Of a stretch of 64,000 nt of DNA, positions 23,884 through 34,671 are shown in pieces. The notes beneath the pieces were generated by a model. It was not told the DNA's origin. It did no database searches and worked only from the letters and a program-made list of their open reading frames with translations. The DNA is taken from contig NW_026947484.1 of assembly GCF_034190915.1 (NCBI RefSeq), forward strand, positions 211,618,657 through 211,682,656, given 5' to 3'. This DNA is from Cavia porcellus (taxonomy: Eukaryota; Chordata; Mammalia; Rodentia; Caviidae). Each line of letters starts with the position of its first letter. Position 1 is the first letter of the stretch. The position numbers and the translations under genes are program-made.

Positions 23884-23985
23884 ATGGAGTTAGGTTAAGT
23901 GAAATAAGCCAGATATGGAAAGACCAGCACCATAAAACCTCACTCATATACAGAATATAAAAAATTGATCACATAGCAGCTGAGA
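23884..23985 (+). repeat. LINE-1 ORF2 3'-end-like fragment
   Basis: GTGAAATAAGCCAGATATGG, CTCACTCATATACAGAATA and TAAAAAA follow the pattern of the end of mammalian L1 ORF2. Confidence 0.65.
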
Positions 23986-23989
23986 GAGG

Positions 23990-24168
23990 AAGCCAGGCAG
24001 GGTGGCACACACCATGTACTCTGGGAGACTGAGAGGCAAGAAGAGTTCAAGTCTGAGTCCAGCTTGGGTAACTTAATGACTCAAGGGGATCCTGACTCAA
24101 GATAAAAAAGGGGATATAGTTCACTACGAAGCCCCAGGGTTCAATCTCCAGAAATGCAAAAATAAAAG
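23990..24168 (+). repeat. B1-dID composite SINE
   Basis: GCCAGGCAGGGTGGCACACA and AGTCCAGCTTGGGTAACTTA (B1 part) followed by GGATATAGTTCACTACGAAG and GGGTTCAATCTCCAGAAATG (ID part). Confidence 0.82.
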
Positions 24169-24386
24169 AAAAAGATCAAAGCTGAATGCATGGCAGTGAG
24201 AGGGGGGTGGAGAGCAGGCAGGAGGGAGCGACGGGCAGGGACGGTGAAGGGCACCAAGTTCCGGCAAGGCGCAGGGAAGCCCTCCCGGGGGGCTACTGGA
24301 CAGCAGGCAAACCGCAGACGTCCGTAACACAGTAGGTATTTCAAAGCCAGCCGAGAGGACTGCGAATATTTGAATAAAGAAATGAT

Positions 24387-24476
24387 AGGGGTTGAGTTGC
24401 AGCTCAGTGGTATAGACTGGCCTAGATGTTCAAAGCCCGGGGCTCAACCCCCAACATGGAAAAAAATGAAAAAAGA
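24387..24476 (+). repeat. ID-like SINE, older
   Basis: TTGCAGCTCAGTGGTATAGA and GGGCTCAACCCCCAACATGG with an A-rich tail. Confidence 0.78.
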
Positions 24477-26060
24477 CATACTTTTGAGGGGACAGATACA
24501 GTTCATTTGAACACTACACAACACTACATGTGGTGTCAAAAACATCACACTGCCCTATAATGTGGATAATTTTTATGAATCAGTTAAAAGTAAACTTGAT
24601 AATGAAACGTCTCCCTAATTGCTTTCTCTTGTAGTGGTTCATTCACCTCCAAACTCCCCAGTGCAAATGGCAGCACCATCCGTTCCTTTGTCCCCCCGGC
24701 ATGTCTTCCAGCTGGCTGCTCTGCAGGCTGCGAGGGCGGCTGGTCCTGAGTCTGGCAAGTCACCAGTGTCACAGGACACAGCTGACTTGTCACCTTCGCT
24801 GATGAACTTCCCCCAGGCCTAGGATGACGCAGGCCCTGAGTTCCAAAAGCCTGAAAGGCCACTTGGCCCCACCCACCTCTTTTCTTTCTCCAGGGGTCCT
24901 TCGCTGGTTCGTTCAGTCCGTCCGATTGGGATGCCTGAGTCCACTTGTTCCTTTCCCGCGAAGTGGCCCCCAAAAGGGTTTCAGGGAGAGGCACCATCAG
25001 TGAAGGTTTCCAAGCCCCAACAGCCTCAAGCTGAGATCATGACTAATAAAATCTGAAGCAGACAAGTGCTCCTCTGCTGATGACACACTGGTGAGCTGTG
25101 CTGCTAACTTGACTCTTACACAAGGGTAGTTCAAAAAAAAAATGGTAGGTTGGGGTGGGGACCACTGTGCAGCGGTTTTGGGATGCTGACATAGACCCCA
25201 TGCAAGGGGGGTTGAGCTCCTTTTCAGGGTGAATGGAAAGTCATTTTGCCAAACTATCAGCCATCAGAAAACACCCCAGGGAATACAGATTGGGGGCCCT
25301 CACCCGAACTCAGGCCTCAAGGCATAGTAGCATGGCCAGTGATGTTTGAATGCTTTTAGTTTGGGGCATTCCCTAGCCCCACTCTTCTCTGCAACCCTAA
25401 AACAAACACAGACACAGAGAAGGATACAGACCAACCTAAAGCCATGGCTGGATGGCAAAGCAAGGAATACTGGCCCAAGTCATCCCTGATACATCACCTC
25501 GCCACCCACTTTAATCGGCTGAGTCTACCAAAGCCGACTCGGAGCAGCAAGAATCCCAGGGTTTCTTCTTTCGGGCCAGCATCCTAAAGCATTCCTAGAT
25601 GTAACACATATACCTTACAAAGGACTGGAAAATTTGAGGACACCAGCTGCAGTGTCCCCCTCCAAACACCGCTGACATTTTATTCTGGCTCCCCACTCTC
25701 CATGCTTCTGGCTGATCATCGCTTCTCTAAAAACAATTGTCTGTCCAGAACAAATGGTATCCCTGGGCTGGGAATCAGCAGTTGGTGTCCAGGAATCTTC
25801 CAAAAGGATGTAACTTCCCAACTGCTCACTTTGACACTCATCTTGACAATGCTATTTAGAAGCACTGAACTCATCACAGCTCAGATGCCAACTATATTTT
25901 AAGTTTCTAAATAACAGCAGCAAAACTACGGATTCTGGAGGCAGGATGCTGGAGTCCAGAGCCCAGCTCCACCACTCACGGTGCATGTGTCGCAGGTGCA
26001 TTAAGTGACCTTCTGGATCTAACTTTCCTCATCTGTAAAATGTAAATAATAAAATACAAA
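24477..26060. other. Intergenic, SINE-free
   Basis: About 1.6 kb without recognisable SINEs between an ID-like copy and the 7SL retrocopy tail. A T/C-rich tract ending TTGTAG at 24635 precedes a 62-codon open run, discussed as a weak finding. No gene is called. Confidence 0.55.
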
Positions 26061-26087
26061 GTTTTTGTTTGTTTTATTTTTTTTTTA

Positions 26088-26386
26088 AGAGACAGGGTCT
26101 CACTATATTGCCCAGGCTGGAGTGCAGTGGCTATTCACAGGCGCGATCCCACTACTGATCAGCACGGGAGTTTTGACCCGCTCCATTTCCGACCTGGGCC
26201 AGTTCACCCCTCCTTAGGCAACCTGGTGGTCCCCCGCTCCCGGGAGGTCACCATATTGATGCCGAACTTAGTGCGGACACCCGATCGGCATAGCGCACTG
26301 CAGCCCAGAACTCCTGGACTCAAGCGATCCTCCCACCTCAGCCTCCCGAGTAGCTGGGACTACAGACGCGCGTCACCACACCGGGC
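26088..26386 (-). pseudogene. RN7SL-like pseudogene: 7SL (SRP) RNA retropseudogene, near full length
   Basis: On the - strand the sequence runs through all of 7SL RNA: the Alu-domain start, the S-domain words TGCCGATCGGGTGTCCGCAC, TTCGGCATCAATATGGTGAC, CTCCCGGGAGCGGGGGACCA, CCAGGTTGCCTAAGGAGGGG and CTCCCGTGCTGATCAGTAGT, then the Alu-domain end. The inner part is almost identical to human 7SL as I recall it. An A-rich tail (complement of 26061-26087) replaces the genomic terminator T run, so this looks like a reverse-transcribed copy rather than a transcribed SRP gene. Its 5' end abuts, with a few bases between, the T7 tail of a B1 on the same strand. Confidence 0.95.
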
Positions 26387-26395
26387 GGTCCAGCC

Positions 26396-26518
26396 CTTTT
26401 TTTGAGACAAAGTCTCATTAAGTCACTAAATTGCCCAGGCTGAACTTGAATTTGTGATCCTCTTGTCTCGGTCTTCCAGAGTGCTGGGATTACAGGTGAG
26501 CACCACCGCGGTCCAGCT
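26396..26518 (-). repeat. B1-like SINE next to the 7SL retrocopy
   Basis: A T7 run, GAGACAAAGTCTCATTAAGT, TTGCCCAGGCTGAACTTGAA and AGTGCTGGGATTACAGG are the complement of an old B1. Confidence 0.88.
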
Positions 26519-28424
26519 GCATTTCATCAAATTCTGGATGTCGTGTGAAGATGTAGTTAATACTCAAACAGGGTGTGATGAGTATGTGGAACACCGAGGT
26601 TTGCAGGGCAAAAGTTACCCGTGAAATGCAGCTGCCCAAGTCATCCAGGTAGCTAAGCACGCTCTTGTTCCTCCAGCGAGGTGGCAGAAACTGCTGGGGA
26701 AATGCTCCTCATTTCCCTCCTCTGAGAGCACAAGTCCTTGTGGCAGCTAAACAGCATGCCGGCCGCGCGGGGTTGCTTCCTCTGCCTTGTCCTGGCACCC
26801 AGAAGGGTGTTCACAGCCCACAGCCCACTGTGGTGGGGAGCTCACCCGAACCCGTCTGTTAAGCAGCGTGGCGTGGGCACAGACGGGGACAACAGCAGGG
26901 AGAAAACTATTATTTTAAGCTGGGCTGCATTTCTAGTTTTAGTGTGAAATTATGTGAATCACTGTGGGCATTTCACCATCTTTGCCAGCCACACTCCATC
27001 TCCTTAACCCAAACACTTGGAATCCACAAGGGCAGTACAATTGCTTTTGGATATGAAAGTTCTTTACTCATTTGTTCTTCCCCATAAGCTAATTAACAAT
27101 GTTTAATTTATTTCAGACCAGGGACTGGCTTTTCCTGACTATTCTGTGCATCGTTTTAATCAACAGAATGTAACCAACAAGCCTAAAGAGCCATTCAATA
27201 CTGAATCAGCAGCTCATACCATATGCTGAGGGTAAAAACACACTTCCCCAAAAAAGCTAAATACAGAAAGACCAAGGATAGAAGATGTATTTAATACTCA
27301 AGAAGTCTAACAGGATGTGCTTAGTATGTGGAACACTGAAATTTTAAGGGAACAAATTATTCCTTAAATATATCTACCCTAGTCACCCAGCCAGCTAAGT
27401 TGGTAGAGGCTGAGACTCTTAAAAATACCCACCCTGACACATCTTTCCTCTACCTGCTCTGTTACTATTTCAAAGCACAAGACAACATTTTACAGGGAGG
27501 GGGAGAAGACAAACTAATTACAAAAGTGCTGCATCTTGGATGGATTGTGCTTTAAAAAAAAAAAAATGGAAAAGCCAAGTACAGTACTTTCTCCAAAAAT
27601 ACATGGCCAACAGATCTTATGATTAGCAATATGGTTGGCTTCCAAACTTGGGTCTCACATATTCAGTTTAATCTGGTATTATCCAGGTTTATATTTGAGT
27701 GGGGACAAATAACCGAAGCATGTCACTATTAACACTGTTCAATGTAACTGTCTTCAATGGGTCGGACATTAGTTTGTATTCAGCTTTACATGTACCATTC
27801 CAGAAGGAAGGGGACTCTTAACTGAAAGCCAGGGTGGTCTCATTAGCATATTCATGCAATAATCACAGCCTAAATTTGAATCATCCTAAGTAGATCTGTT
27901 ATGTCTTTCATTTTTTCCAAAACGCCTTAGAACTAAACACTGAACCTCTTTTAGAGAGATGAAAGTAGCCTGATTTTCTGGGCTTGATAGACAACACATT
28001 TTCTTGGAATCAACATGGCTGCCCTATTTCTTATAGCCGTAACAACTGAGACCACCAACTGATTTCCATTTTAAACATGCTTTTGTGCAGCAATCCTAAA
28101 ACACTCTTTCACAGCCAACCAAGGGATGAAATATTTCATTGGAATTTGAAAACTGGTTTTTTAAGTTATGTAAAGTTTTTTCCACTTGTTACTAAAGGAT
28201 TTTGCAAACCAATAAAGATAGCTACATTTAAAATTTCGTTCTGTTAAGACTGCCTTCTTTCCAAGTTTTTGGTATTGAGAAAAAATTAATACAAGTCATT
28301 CTAAATTATCGATGAAGAAAATACAGTAAAAAGAGCATTTAAAAAGGCTTATTAGGATTAAATTTCTACTTGTTTCTCTGTGTACAACCATACAGCTTGA
28401 CAGTAACTGTCAAGAAAGCACTTG
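26519..28424. other. Intergenic, SINE-free with a diverged duplication
   Basis: About 1.9 kb without SINEs. Two related segments (near 26547-26660 and 27291-27405) are listed separately. The base composition shifts from GC-rich to A/T-rich inside this stretch, at about 26900. Confidence 0.6.
26547..27405. repeat. Two diverged copies of a 110-bp segment, 744 bp apart
   Basis: GAAGATGTAGTTAATACTCA (26547) pairs with GAAGATGTATTTAATACTCA (27291). In both, AGTATGTGGAACAC, GTCA(T/C)CCAG and AGCTAAG follow at similar spacing. Confidence 0.65.
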
Positions 28425-28592
28425 TACCAATGCTGTGGGGGGCAGAAGCAGGAGGATCATAATTCAAGTCCAGCCTGGGCAACTTAATGAGACCCTACGT
28501 CAATGTTTTTAAAACGGTGTGGAGTGTGTGTGTGTGTGTGTGAATTTCAGTGCAAAAGCCCTGGATTCAAACTCCAGTACTGGGAGGAAGGG
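28425..28592 (+). repeat. B1-dID composite SINE with an internal (GT)n
   Basis: GCAGAAGCAGGAGGATCATA and CCAGCCTGGGCAACTTAATG are the B1 part; GGATTCAAACTCCAGTACTG is the B-box side of the ID part. A (GT)n run at 28524-28542 lies where the A-box would be. Confidence 0.78.
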
Positions 28593-28781
28593 AAGGAAAG
28601 GAAGAAAGGAAGTTCCTGCAAAATGTCTGTGATCGTTAAACCTAGAAGCCTCTACAGCCCCTAATCTGTGACCTCCCTATGTGCTTCCCTGCCACCAACC
28701 ACACCCCTCATGTACACACTCATGGTTTTCACACTTGCCGCTTATTTTAGGTGAAGATCACCTATTTTAAATTTTGCACAA

Positions 28782-28922
28782 TAGTGGGATTGCACCTGTA
28801 ATCTCAGCACACAGGAAGCTGAGGCAGGAAAATTACTGCACGTTCAAGACCAGTTTGGGCTTTATAGTGAGATCAAAGCCAGCCTGAACTCAAAGTGAAA
28901 CCCTGCCTCAAAAAGACAAAAA
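28782..28922 (+). repeat. B1-like SINE with internal duplication
   Basis: TGCACCTGTAATCTCAGCAC, then CCAGTTTGGGCTTTATAGTG and AAGCCAGCCTGAACTCAAAG, two related arms, then CCCTGCCTCAAAAAGAC. Confidence 0.88.
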
Positions 28923-29309
28923 ACAGGGTGTCAGGAAAACCAAGTGGTCTAAGGTGCCAGACTCAAAAAGACGAAAGACCAAAACCAAAACCAAACTTTG
29001 GATGAATGGGAAAAACCTGCATCACTCTGGTGCAAGTTCTGCTTAACAGTTTAGGATTCCACTGGCATCATTCTGCGTAGCAGCAGACTGGTTCATCACT
29101 GGAGCATTATGAGCACTCTGGTGTATATACAGTGTACACAGCATCTCTGGAGTGCGTGCCCGGGATTTTAAGTGCTTGATTGTAGGCATGGCCCCAAATC
29201 TACCAAGCATATGTTTACAGTCAGTTTACAACCCTACCAAACACGGATACTTGTAATGGTTATCAGTGGTTATCAGAGGGGTGTTAGCAAAGGATTGAGG
29301 TGGCCTAGG

Positions 29310-29406
29310 ACTTTTTTTTTGAGATAGGGTCTCACTACGCAGTTCAGGCTGGGCTCGAGCTCACAGGGATCCTTCTGCCTCAGCCTCCCAATAGGCATGC
29401 GGCATG
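29310..29406 (-). repeat. B1-like SINE, partial
   Basis: T run, GAGATAGGGTCTCACTACGC and CTGCCTCAGCCTCCCAATAG. Confidence 0.85.
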
Positions 29407-29439
29407 GTTTTTATTTTTCTGTCTGGTGACCAAACACAT

Positions 29440-30615
29440 TTTCATGTTTATAGGCTACTTACTTTTTTCTTCCAGGTGAAGTGTCTGAAACTTTCCAAAA
29501 TGGCCTTAATGTAATTCATGTACCATGATTATCCTACCATGTAAATTCAGTGAGTTGGTATATTCACAGATTAGCACAACCAATACTGATTTTATAGCTT
29601 TCACCACATAAGGACTACCTGAGCTACCACTCCATCTCTGAACCCTTTTTCTAGCTCTACTATAAAATATCACACAAATGGAATCAAGTTATGTGTACCC
29701 TTGTGACTGATTTCTCACTTTAGCACGTCTTCAAGTTTTACCTTTTGAGACAGCTAAAATGCCCAAGCTGAGGTCACACTTGCAGCCCTACCCAGGCCAT
29801 CAGACTGCACGCTTGCAGTCCCCAGCTTTGCCAGGCACCACCATTTCACTCTCCTCAGGGCAGAATCATATACGCTGCATGAATATGCACACACCCTCCC
29901 ACTGGGGGACTTCTGGCTTGTCTCCACCTTTGGATACTGTGAATGACCTGCTTAAACACTGGTGTGTGGACATAACCTTCTCTTATATGTACACAAGGGG
30001 AGGAACTGCTGCACAGCACAGTGACTGGGAACAGTCAGACTGTCTCCCAAAGCTGTACTTTTCATTAAGACAAGGTGTCTCTATGTAGCCCAGGCTGGCC
30101 TCAAATTCTAGATCGCCCTGCTTCAGCCTCCTGAGTGCCAGGATTACAGGTGTGTGCCACCTCCCCACCACCAGCCTGTACCATCTTATACTCTATTAGC
30201 AGTGTATCAAACTTAAAATTTCTCCGCATCCTTGCCAATACTTAACATCTGACATTTTAACTATCCTAATTGACTGTTGTATTATCAGTATTACATTGAT
30301 ACATTATATGTCTTATGTATCATGCATTTCCTTGACTTGCATCTTTTAAAATGCTTATTGGCCATTTATACATCTTCCCTGGAAAAATGTTTTTCCCTCG
30401 TTTTAATTGGTTTTCCTTTTGTTAAACTGTAGGCTTTTAAATGACTCTTTTTCTTAGTGATTTTATAGTTCTTTATTCTACGTATTTATCTTTCAATATT
30501 TTGTGGTGCTAATGTTTTCCCACAATGGATATTGTCTTTTTACTCTTTGGTGACTTTTAATGAAAGAAGTTCTTGATTTCAATATAGCTGTGTTAAACTT
30601 TTATAGACAACTTTT
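29440..30615 (+). repeat. Old LINE-1 3' region, split by a B1
   Basis: The order of words (GTTGGTATATTCACAGATTA, AGCAGTGTATCAAACTTAAA, TTGACTTGCATCTTTTAAAA, TGCTTATTGGCCATTTATAC, TTCTTGATTTCAATATAG) follows the 3' region of ancient mammalian L1. A B1 at 30060-30178 interrupts it. Confidence 0.75.
30060..30178 (-). repeat. B1-like SINE inside the L1
   Basis: CTATGTAGCCCAGGCTGGCC and GAGTGCCAGGATTACAGGTG. Confidence 0.9.
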
Positions 30616-30639
30616 TAGGAAGCGCTGGGGATTCAACCT

Positions 30640-31015
30640 GTGACAATTAACTGACTGTGTCAACTTGAGTAAGAAACTCCCAGCTAAACCGATCCAGCGT
30701 AGTTCTAGGTGTGGTAGACCCACTCTAGGGAAGCTGTCACCAGAATGGTGTCTGAAAAGGAAGGGAGGAGGAGCCCCAGTCTTCACCTGCCCCTTGGAAG
30801 TCTTCAGCCTGCAGGACGGACTCTTTGCCTCCTGATACGGACCTGTGCAGGACACCACTGTGAGCGCCAGGCCTGGATCAGATCCTTCCCATCTCCAGCC
30901 GGCAAGCAGCCCCGCACTCTTCCACACCTGACTGAGCGGCCACTGTGCACCGGTCCTCTAAATCCTTATACATCTGTGTATCTTGCATTAAATCTGTTTC
31001 TCTAGCAGGCACTGA
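30640..31015. repeat. Possible ancient dispersed repeat
   Basis: The segment begins with TTAACTGACTGTGTCAACTT and ends TAAATCTGTTTCTCTAGCAG, both words I know from old interspersed mammalian repeats. The class is not determined. Confidence 0.4.
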
Positions 31016-31024
31016 TTGACACAC

Positions 31025-31067
31025 AAGTCATGCTAGGCAAGCGCTCTACCACTGAACTTTAACCCCA
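31025..31067 (-). repeat. ID fragment
   Basis: CTAGGCAAGCGCTCTACCAC and TGAACTTTAACCCC are the complement of the 5' half of an older ID element. Confidence 0.65.
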
Positions 31068-31079
31068 TCCCTTACCTTT

Positions 31080-31158
31080 TTTGGGGGGTTGGGATAGAAC
31101 TCATGACCTGATGCTTGCCAGGCAGGCACCTTTGCCCCTGAGCTAAATCCCCAGCCCG
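31080..31158 (-). repeat. ID SINE
   Basis: GGATAGAACTCATGACCTGA and CCTGAGCTAAATCCCCAGCC, complement of an ID. Its tail on this strand is T/G-rich. Confidence 0.88.
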
Positions 31159-31167
31159 CCTTCTCAC

Positions 31168-31276
31168 CTTTTTAGACAGGGCCTCATTACATTGCCCAGT
31201 TGGTCTCAAACTTACGAAATTGTTGCCTGAGCCTTCCAAGCAGACAGGGCCCAAGCCTATGCCACCACACCCAGCT
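31168..31276 (-). repeat. B1-like SINE
   Basis: TTAGACAGGGCCTCATTACA, TTGCCCAGTTGGTCTCAAAC and GCCACCACACCCAGCTC. Confidence 0.85.
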
Positions 31277-31867
31277 CAAGGTGTGTGTGTCTCAAGGACT
31301 TCTTTCCAAAGCCAGAGACATAGAAATACTCTTTCTGAATTATCTCTAGAACGATGAACACTAGTTTGATAGTTTTGTCTCATATATTTGGTCTAAAATT
31401 CACTGGGTCTCATAAATTTTGGTCTAAAATTCACATGAGATGGAGTGGGGGGGGGGGTTCAATTTCACCAGTTTCAATATGGATAATCCACTATCCCATT
31501 GCAAAATACTATCTTTTCTTTCCATATCCTGCAGAGCCAGCCATCAAATCTCATCTCTTTCCTATAAAATAAGACAGGTAGACTAAATCAGTGTCCTCAA
31601 AGTCTTTATTAAAATCAAGATTTCTAAGTCTCACCACAGATTATGGGTAGACAGAGATAGTAGATGGTGTAGAGGATCATACTAGGACTGTGGGTTAATA
31701 AAATTCCTGGGCTAAAAAACACAGCCAACCTGGCTCCTGTCAACAAATGGACCCTATGGTTAACATTGGAAATCTCCATGGACCCCTCTAGCTAAAAAAA
31801 TTCTTTATTTTTACAAGGTACTTATATGATAAAAGTCATACTGCAAAGAAATATAGTACATCTCACA
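31277..31867. other. Intergenic 3' of MSH2, unique
   Basis: About 590 bases of A/T-rich DNA directly downstream of the MSH2 poly(A) site. It has a G-run of about ten at 31447-31457 and no recognisable repeat. Confidence 0.6.
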
Positions 31868-32123
31868 TTCCACAAACTATATAAGCTTTATTTATAAAGT
31901 TCAGCATATTGCTTACTATTGCCCAAATCCATTTAAATTGTCATCAGTTACACTCAATTTTCAAACAGCTTTGAAAATGTACTCAGATAAAGTATTACTA
32001 AATATTTCAGTTGATATCCCAGAGCCACTGGTAGTCAACACTATGAAAAAGAGTTAATATAAAACAGTACAAATGCGTAACAGTTAGCTTATCAATACTG
32101 CCTTCAATGCACTGGAAGTTTTC
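31868..32123 (-). other. MSH2: MSH2 3'UTR
   Basis: About 256 bases run from the TGA stop to the inferred cleavage site some 20 bases past the AATAAA. The stretch is A/T-rich and free of SINEs. Several blocks resemble the human 3'UTR, notably the last 60 bases. Confidence 0.8.
31887..31892 (-). promoter_or_regulatory. MSH2: Poly(A) signal AATAAA of MSH2
   Basis: On the - strand the sequence reads TTTATAAATAAAGC. The bases around it, with TATAGTTTGTGG just downstream, match my recollection of the end of human MSH2 mRNA, which supports this as the true signal. Confidence 0.85.
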
Positions 32124-32294
32124 TCACGTAGTAACCTTTATTCGTGAAATGATTTCATTCACAAAACTGTTATTCTGTGCCATCACTTCAGCTTTCAGCT
32201 GCTTTAATTTTTTTGTGATGCTTTCTTCTGACATTTCAGTGAAGGGAACTTGCTTCACCTTGGTCAGAAACTCCTGGATGATTCTTTCACCTTG
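32124..32294 (-). CDS. MSH2: MSH2 exon 16 (last), C-terminal dimerisation region
   Basis: The exon starts CAA GGT GAA after a T-rich tract and CAG, and ends with VTT followed by TGA at 32124-32126. It encodes 56 residues, human 879-934, including [16 protein letters not shown] and the terminus SRIKVTT. Known family biology places the last helices of MutS homologues in the helix-turn-helix that packs against the partner subunit and supports dimerisation. The 171 coding bases equal the human exon. The start is fixed by phase 0 from exon 15, whose last codon is GAG. Confidence 0.96.
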   Translation of the reverse strand, partial: QGERIIQEFLTKVKQVPFTEMSEESITKKLKQLKAEVMAQNNSFVNEIISRIKVTT

Positions 32295-33756
32295 CTGAAA
32301 AACACAACACCCCAACAGTCACTAACATGGCTTCTAAAAAGCAATGAATTGTTTCATTAAATTTCAAATTAAACCTGCTACTCAGTAGAGAAAATTTGTT
32401 TAAACATGAAGTGTCTATAACACATAGCAAAGTTCTTAGCTGTTACGAATTTCTTCATAGCAAATCATTAAAGACACTTACAAATTCACTTCTGACTGCT
32501 AATGACATAGGAACTGAAATTTTACAGGTTCTCAAGTCTTTCTACTTTTATAATTGATATAAACAATCTCAGGGGAAAAAGAAAGAATATTGCAAGGCAT
32601 AAACAAGCCAAGAGTCTTTGTGTCTCATACACACACACACACGATATGTTTCTGTTTTATTTTACTACCCAACTACTACTGTTCCAAAGAATATAGTTAT
32701 TAGTTGCAATGTGAACATCAGGCAGATTCCTTCACTTGAATCCTCGTGTACAAAGTGGGGATATTAATATTACCAACCCCACAAAGATGTGAGAATTAAG
32801 AGACACTGTGTAATTTGTTTGGAATATTTTCCAGCAAAGAATGAGATGTATGTAAATGTTTATTGCTGCATGTGAAACACAACTAAAGAGCCTTAAGCTC
32901 AAAGGCAGACATTCAATCAAGAAATACTTCCTTTACTAAAAAGCAAATGTACTTCCCTCCAAATAAATATTTAAATTCAGGCTAATATCATAAATAGTTG
33001 TGTTTGGTTCCTTCAGCTTCAAAACTTTTCAAGATATAGTCTAATTACCAAAAGAACATAACCTCTGTTCTGACTGCAAATCAGGGATTACACAAAAGAG
33101 CATTCTGATCCCAGATCACCAAGAGCTGTGAGTTTGATATGCTACAGTGCTGATCCAAAATCATCTCATGTAAGACGGCAACAGTCCACAGCTAGCAAGT
33201 TATGATGTGTTTTTCCTGCTTGTACAGGTAGAAAAATAACCTGTATCTTTTAACTACAAAATCCACACATCATCTGTACTTCAAGTAAGAAAAAAAAAAA
33301 AATGACTGAGTAAAAGTTAAAACTGTAACAAGTAAAAAGGTGTCACAACATACCACAGTAAATGCTGCCAAGGCCAAGCAGTGCATGAAGATGCTCTTTA
33401 ATTACTGAAGAGCAAACCTTTAATTTTTTTAAAAAAAAAAACAAGTACCCAAGTGTTACACCTTTCTGTGTGAAATCTAAATTTGACCTATTATTCAGAG
33501 AAGGCCCAATGTAAGAATCATTTCTCCAATGAGAATAAACATCCTGCCCACAACTTCTTTAAAAAACAGTCACATATCTTATTAGATCCCAAGACATATA
33601 CATTATTACCTCAACTACATTCTAAACAAGTGGAAAACAGAATTATAATTATGCCTTTTCACTTCTTCGTTACCATTCTACCTAAGTGTACATGCAATTT
33701 AACTGGACACCTATAGCTCCTCTGAAGATCAGATGCTATTTATTGATTTTCCGTTT

Positions 33757-33886
33757 CTCCCCCCCCCCCCCCCGAGACAGGGTCTCACTATGGAATTCAG
33801 GCTGGCCTTGAACTCCTGATCCTTTTCCCTCACCTTGCCAAGTGCTGGGATTATAGGCGTGTGTCACCATGCCTGGCTGAATGATT
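33757..33886 (-). repeat. B1-like SINE with a C-run in place of the T tail
   Basis: A run of about 15 C (33758-33773) is followed by GAGACAGGGTCTCACTATGG, AGTGCTGGGATTATAGGCG and ACCATGCCTGGC. The A-tail side of the element (T on this strand) has become or been replaced by C. Confidence 0.9.
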
Positions 33887-33946
33887 AGTTCTAAACCTAA
33901 ATTAATATTCCTTTACTGCTACTTTTAAAATCTGGTACATGAAATG

Positions 33947-34020
33947 CTTTTTTTGTGATGGAGACCGAACCCAGAGCCTTGTGAATGCTTAGCATCTACT
34001 GAATTAGACCCCTAACCCCA
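33947..34020 (-). repeat. ID-like SINE, old
   Basis: GTGATGGAGACCGAACCCAG and CTACTGAATTAGACCCCTAA are a decayed ID complement. Confidence 0.7.
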
Positions 34021-34070
34021 AAATGCTACCTTCTTACACAAATAGATGTAGTATAGAAATCAGAACAGAG

Positions 34071-34189
34071 TGGGCTGGGGATTTAGCTCAGCGGCATAAG
34101 CACCTGCCTTGCAAGCAGGCGGTCGTGACTTCAATCCCTGGTACCGATAAAAATGAAAAAGACAAAAAAAAAAAAGAAAAAAAGAAAAA
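34071..34189 (+). repeat. ID SINE, young, 16-base target duplication
   Basis: Consensus-like body and A-rich tail. AGAAATCAGAACAGAG occurs at 34055-34070 and 34190-34205. Confidence 0.96.
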
Positions 34190-34205
34190 AGAAATCAGAA
34201 CAGAG

Positions 34206-34365
34206 CCAGGTATGGTGGTGCATGCCTATAGTCCGAGCACTTGGGAGGCAGGAGGATTGCTATGAGTTCAATGCCAGCCTAGACTACAAAAATAGCTTAG
34301 GGCCAGCCTGAACTACACAGTGACACCTAGTCTCAAATTAACCAAAAGACCCAAACCAAACCAAA
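34206..34365 (+). repeat. B1-like SINE with internal duplication
   Basis: GCCAGGTATGGTGGTGCATG, ATGCCAGCCTAGACTAC and GGGCCAGCCTGAACTACACA form the two arms. It follows directly after the ID target duplication. Confidence 0.9.
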
Positions 34366-34671
34366 ACATAAACACTAGAACAGTGGTGCCAAACCTATAG
34401 TGTATATGTTATTGTGTTTTTCTTTCAAGATAAAAGATGTTAATGTGGAGTTTTTTCTAAACTAAAACCTCAGTATTCAGGTTTAATTGCAGTGTTGGCT
34501 CTCTGTGATAGTGAAGTGGATTTTGGGCTGCAGTTTGGCATTGCGTCTCTAAATGACCAAAGTCACTGCACTAGAATCATGCAAGGGGGAAAAAGCCCTC
34601 TCACGGTGGTGACTGGTTTGTGTAACATCCTGGCGGGCATTTTAAATAATCACCAACACAAATGGCCGAAC

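Larger units (their letters stand above)
32295..34671 (-). other. MSH2: MSH2 intron 15
   Basis: About 2.4 kb. The exon 16 half (32295-33740) is unique-looking A/T-rich DNA with only a short CA run near 32628 and A-runs. The exon 15 half holds two B1-like SINEs and two ID elements, listed separately. The donor after exon 15 reads GTTCGG, a weak match to the consensus. Confidence 0.9.

Noticed and set aside
26088..26386. A functional SRP RNA gene
   Set aside because: An A-rich tail follows the 3' end, no terminator T run is present, and the copy is set next to a B1 in the manner of a retroinsertion.
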